From Gemmatimonadaceae bacterium (GTDB lineage: Bacteria > Gemmatimonadota > Gemmatimonadetes > Gemmatimonadales > Gemmatimonadaceae), in the NCBI GenBank assembly GCA_025358925.1, contig JANYHT010000029.1:186001-250000 (forward strand): a DNA stretch of 64,000 nucleotides, written 5' to 3'. Within the stretch, counting starts at the first letter, position 1. Each line of letters starts with the position of its first letter. The position numbers were made by a program, and so were the translations under genes. Positions 60,915 through 64,000 of this stretch are shown here, one piece after another. Below the pieces are notes generated by a model. It did not search any database. It was not told where the DNA came from and worked only from the letters and a program-made list of their open reading frames with translations.

Positions 60915-61664
60915 TCAGCTGCCGCGGACGCGACTGATGGTGCCCCACACGCCGAACCTGCCGTGCGTCGCTGGATTGGCGATCATTGACGTTGGCAATT
61001 CGATCACGATCGCCATGTCGTTGATACCGCGGAGGAAGTCGACAGCGGATCCGACGGGCCGAAACGTGAGCGGACCCTGCGTGATGGTCGAGAGCGGGCC
61101 GCCCTGTGGCTTGCGATCAGGCAGAATGCGGAAGAACGCTTCGAGGTCGATAAAAAATGGATCGTCGCGTGCGCCGGCAAACAGCTGCACATCATTCGCC
61201 GAACCGAGCACTGTGTTGGTAGAGCCTTTGAGCTGCTTACCGCCAACCAACGTATTGACAGTACCTACTGCATTCGGCTTGATCGGACCGCGCAACGTCA
61301 CTTTCTGATGGCCCGCTTTCCCGGTGAACGTGATCTGAAAGACGAGATCTTCACGCGCGTCACCAGTGTTATCGATTTTAATCTGATACAGTTCCTGATC
61401 TTTGGTGCCGAACGTAAAGCCGGGTGTTTGCGCTGGCGTAATCGGCGATGCGGTGCCGAGCACGAGCACTGTGCGCGACGGATTGCCTGGCGCCGGAAAC
61501 GCGTACACATCGTTCACGTCGAAACGCGGCGACATCTCAACGAGTGGCGTATCTTGGTGGTCTGACGCGACAAGCGAACGGACGGTGATCGCCGTGCCGG
61601 CGAGCACAACGGCGATGGTGAGGGGCACCAGTAATTTGGTGCGCGTGGTAATCCACTTCTGCAT
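60915..61664 (-). CDS. DUF4331 protein, N-terminal-type
   Basis: 249 residues from the ATG at 61664 (GGAG upstream); a longer frame to 62078 is unlikely. Signal peptide (LLVPLTIAVVLAGTAITV), then SDHQDTPLVEMSPRFDVNDV and VYAFPAPGNPSRTVLVLGTA at the N-terminus of DUF4331, and LFAGARDDPFFIDLEAFFRI. Ends 51 bp before the C-terminal-type gene, so the pair may make one functional domain in two chains. Confidence 0.82.
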   Translation of the reverse strand: MQKWITTRTKLLVPLTIAVVLAGTAITVRSLVASDHQDTPLVEMSPRFDVNDVYAFPAPGNPSRTVLVLGTASPITPAQTPGFTFGTKDQELYQIKIDNTGDAREDLVFQITFTGKAGHQKVTLRGPIKPNAVGTVNTLVGGKQLKGSTNTVLGSANDVQLFAGARDDPFFIDLEAFFRILPDRKPQGGPLSTITQGPLTFRPVGSAVDFLRGINDMAIVIELPTSMIANPATHGRFGVWGTISRVRGS

Positions 61665-62087
61665 TGCTGCTCCACGGAGGAGGGAGGGATGAAGACACCG
61701 ATGCCTTCTAGCGCTATACGCCGCCCCAAGTCGCGTGGATGTATCGGCGTCGACATCGACGCAACCGTGCAGTACTCGGCGGCCAAGAGAAGGCACGTGT
61801 AAGAAGATCATTGACGCCAACACTGATGACCATTTCCGCCGCAACACGCGGTCAACGCAACAAGTTTGAAACAAATTTAGATTGCGCAGCAAACACGTAC
61901 TTTCACGCGCGGCGAGTTTGGCTTTCGCTACGGAGAGTTGAATGACGAGGTCGCGCCTAAATTCGCGCCGCGGCGCGCGACGCGTCCAACCACCCGTGAG
62001 CCACGACCAAACGCTGGCTGTGCTCCACCGGGCGCAACAACAACGGTCGCCCATCGGACACGGAGATCTGCGCGCCAACGTCGATAG
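61665..62087. other. 423-bp intergenic region upstream of the DUF4331 operon
   Basis: I see no gene here. It should hold the promoter of the DUF4331-TPR operon (minus strand). A perfect 14-bp GC palindrome, CGCGCCG-CGGCGCG, lies at 61964-61977, downstream of the PD40 gene, and could form a hairpin but is not followed by a T-run. Confidence 0.4.
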
Positions 62088-63869
62088 TCACCGCTTCTCC
62101 GCTAAAGCCCGCCGAAACTGCTCCAGCCAATGCTGCATCACTACAATGCGCGCACCTGCGGCGACAACGGGCTCGGTGACGACAATGCGACCAGTGGTGC
62201 GATCCACATCCCACGCCGTACCCATCAGCGGCACCCGCATAAGCGTCTCGTTCGCGCCGACCGCGAATACAGGACCCAGTGTCACCCGCACCGCGTGAAT
62301 GACGTTGAAGTCGCTGCTCTGGTAGTAGATGGTGCGCCCATCTCCCGACCACCGCGCGCGCTGCCCGCCTCCGGTCGAGATCTTCCACTGACCACCAGCG
62401 TCGGTCTGGGGAAAGCGCCGCACATGAATTTCCGGTGACCTTGACTCGAGGGACGTGAACGCGGCCCACTGGCCGTCCGGCGAGATGCTGGCGTCGTACT
62501 CCCCCCACTGCGCCTGCAGATGTGGTCGAGCGGGCCCCTTTGTTACTGGATTCACGATGTGCGCACTCCCTCCGCCGGCAGTGGCCCCAAGCGTGCGCGC
62601 CGCCGTGTTGGTGGAAAACACGAGGACGGAATCCAGTGGCCAGGCACTCGCATGCTGATCACTGGACGCACGCAGCACGGTAACAGGGGGTGTACTGCGA
62701 TCCAGCGGCTGAACGAAGATATCTTCCGCGTCAGTAGTCGGCCCTTCGGCAGTGAACGCGAGCCGCGTTCCGTCTGAAGAGAAGACCGGCGAATGGCCCC
62801 CGCCGTCCTGCGTGAACCGAGCAAGTGTGCCGAGCGCGAAATCGTAGATCGACGTCTGTCGATTCGCGCCGCGGGCCGCACCAATAGTGATGGCGAGCAA
62901 GCGACCATTGGGGGAGAAGCGCGCGTAGCTCATCACCTTGGGCGACAACGGCAAAGTGTCGACCTTTCCATCGGCCTGTCGAATAAGAATTCGATATTCG
63001 GCTTCGACACCTGCGCGGTATACGAGCGTGCCGCTCCTCGTCACGATAAATGGGGCGACAGCGCCATCTGGTTGCATGTCGAGTATCACGGGTGACGGTG
63101 AACCCTCAACGGCATGTCGCTGCTGATTGAACCGGATTGTGTAGAGGCCGTTGGCCGGAGATCCGTACATCAGGTGCCCTGTTGGCAGCAACTGCGCGTC
63201 CGTCGATTCCTCGAGCACCATGAATGCCGAGTCTATTGCCAGGTCGTAGTACATCAGGCGCGCGTTCTGGCGATTGTCGACGTACAGGATGCCGCGACCG
63301 TCAGGCGTGACTCGCGGCTCTTGGGCGGCTGTAGCTCTGGTGAGCACTCGTGGAACTCCGCTCGGCGGGATGACTGCGATCACAGACTTCGTTTCGAAGG
63401 CAATGCTGCCGTCCTCACCCCAGGTCACGCGGCCGGCCAGTAGGGAGTCACCGGGGATCACCGAAATCGGCGCGCCGCCGTTAACCGGTATCTTTCGGAG
63501 GCGCCCATTCGCCTGATATAAAATCCAGTCCCCCTCCGGCGAGAATACCGGCGATTCGGCCTTCTCCATGCCCGGGAAAATTGAATACTCGCGTTGTCCC
63601 GCCTTCCGATACGCGATTCCCTCATCCGTCGAAAAAGCGAAACGCGTGCCGTCACTGGATACTGCGAATCGGCTCAAATCGGGCACGGAGTTCGGCACGT
63701 CGAGCGTGAGTTGCACGACGGGTGGCGGCGCGATGTTCCGTGTGCGCTGCCACGCGTATCCGGTGGCGGCGCATGAGACGGGGCCGCCTCCAAAGCGGTG
63801 ACGGACATTGAACGAGGGCTGGCAATCATAGTATGATTCAGTATTACTGACTACACTTCTGTATGCCAA
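62088..63869 (-). CDS. PD40/WD40-type propeller protein, probably the orphan half of a kinase
   Basis: A 593-residue frame. Repeats read FSPEGDWILYQANGRLRKIP, FSPNGRLLAITIGAARGAN, FSSDGTRLAFTAEGP, SISPDGQWAAFTS, typical of TolB-like beta-propellers. In Gemmatimonadota-type serine/threonine kinases this propeller follows a kinase domain and a membrane helix, and the segment GYAWQRTRNIAPPPVVQLTL looks like the end of such a helix. No kinase domain is present and the N-terminal part before this segment is not conserved, so this is either a truncated kinase or an anchored propeller protein. The ATG at 63869 lies inside the divergent CopG gene and is unlikely to be the real start. Confidence 0.65.
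   Translation of the reverse strand: MAYRSVVSNTESYYDCQPSFNVRHRFGGGPVSCAATGYAWQRTRNIAPPPVVQLTLDVPNSVPDLSRFAVSSDGTRFAFSTDEGIAYRKAGQREYSIFPGMEKAESPVFSPEGDWILYQANGRLRKIPVNGGAPISVIPGDSLLAGRVTWGEDGSIAFETKSVIAVIPPSGVPRVLTRATAAQEPRVTPDGRGILYVDNRQNARLMYYDLAIDSAFMVLEESTDAQLLPTGHLMYGSPANGLYTIRFNQQRHAVEGSPSPVILDMQPDGAVAPFIVTRSGTLVYRAGVEAEYRILIRQADGKVDTLPLSPKVMSYARFSPNGRLLAITIGAARGANRQTSIYDFALGTLARFTQDGGGHSPVFSSDGTRLAFTAEGPTTDAEDIFVQPLDRSTPPVTVLRASSDQHASAWPLDSVLVFSTNTAARTLGATAGGGSAHIVNPVTKGPARPHLQAQWGEYDASISPDGQWAAFTSLESRSPEIHVRRFPQTDAGGQWKISTGGGQRARWSGDGRTIYYQSSDFNVIHAVRVTLGPVFAVGANETLMRVPLMGTAWDVDRTTGRIVVTEPVVAAGARIVVMQHWLEQFRRALAEKR
63824..63838. promoter_or_regulatory. Perfect palindrome before the CopG gene
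   Basis: AATCATA-G-TATGATT, with 7-bp perfect arms, 24 bp before the CopG ATG. A second short palindrome, AGTA-T-TACT, follows at 63840-63848. Ribbon-helix-helix proteins usually autoregulate through such sites. Confidence 0.6.
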
Positions 63870-64000
63870 AACACACTCCGTACGCTCGTATCGCCATCAC
63901 GCTGCCTGCAGCTGATCTGGCAGCGGCCGATCGATTGGCCAAGCAGCGAGACCGATCGCGCAGCTGAATTATCGCTGAGGCGGTCCGACGCTACGCCGCA
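63863..64000 (+). pseudogene. CopG-type ribbon-helix-helix protein interrupted by TGA (partial at right edge)
   Basis: The ATG at 63863 opens PYARIAITLPAADLAAADRL, then LAKQRDRSRS, a TGA at 63965-63967, and in the same frame IIAEAVRRYAA up to the window edge. Relatives have Trp (RSRSWIIAEA) here, so a single TGG-to-TGA change accounts for the stop. The N-terminal strand and helix 1 are intact. An RHH protein cut at this place loses its second helix and cannot dimerise. Whether a toxin follows lies outside the window. Confidence 0.6.

Noticed and set aside
1-64000. tRNA, rRNA, CRISPR array, prophage or insertion sequence
   Set aside because: No cloverleaf, no repeat-spacer array, no transposase or integrase and no terminal inverted repeats were seen in the gene gaps.

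Overview
The window is a chromosomal segment of a heterotrophic, aerobic, hydrogen-oxidising bacterium. There is no rRNA, tRNA, CRISPR array or insertion sequence to fix the taxonomy. Several gene families (DUF2911, PD40 propeller proteins derived from kinases, LVIVD-repeat proteins, paired DUF4331 proteins, DinB, a cytochrome c/copper-monooxygenase-like protein) together suggest Gemmatimonadota or a relative; this is inference. Genes are tightly packed with many 4-bp ATGA/GTGA overlaps.

Region 1 (1-4649, minus strand) is an oligopeptide/nickel-type ABC importer operon: binding protein, two permeases, then a second binding protein running off the left edge. Region 2 (4710-19495, plus strand) is a long hydrogenase locus: an HxlR regulator, hypF, hypC, two SIS-domain genes around a second hypC-like gene, hypD, hypE, the small subunit, five small single-pass membrane proteins, the large subunit of an actinobacterial-type (group 1h, Hhy) [NiFe] hydrogenase, two maturation-protease-like genes, a NifU/Rieske-like protein, a winged-helix protein with a Cys/His tail, and a CooC-like ATPase. 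HypA and HypB are not in the window. The importer is divergent from this locus and may supply nickel.

Region 3 (19499-22795) is mixed accessory DNA: an LVIVD remnant, a frameshifted ArsR with an SRPBCC partner, an APC permease and a VapBC-type pair. Region 4 (22941-36175) is a complete 14-gene complex I operon, nuoA-nuoN. Region 5 (36190-41325, minus) is a second electron-transfer operon: a GltD-like flavoprotein with ferredoxin domains, the alpha and beta subunits of a 2-oxoacid:ferredoxin oxidoreductase, and a small cyclic-nucleotide-binding protein. H2 oxidation, oxidative decarboxylation and complex I would all feed one respiratory chain.

Region 6 (41634-64000) holds short stress, secretion and respiratory modules: a cytochrome c/copper-like pair, NmrA/SnoaL with a divergent TetR, VOC, TonB, PepSY, MBL/OsmC, DoxX pair, an exported phosphatase-like protein with DinB, SoxCD, and TPR/DUF4331. 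It also contains at least five broken or truncated genes (DUF2911, PAS, MarR, a frameshifted secreted protein, a carboxypeptidase-regulatory-like protein), plus a PD40 propeller lacking its kinase half and an interrupted CopG gene at the right edge. This part of the chromosome looks like it is undergoing gene decay.
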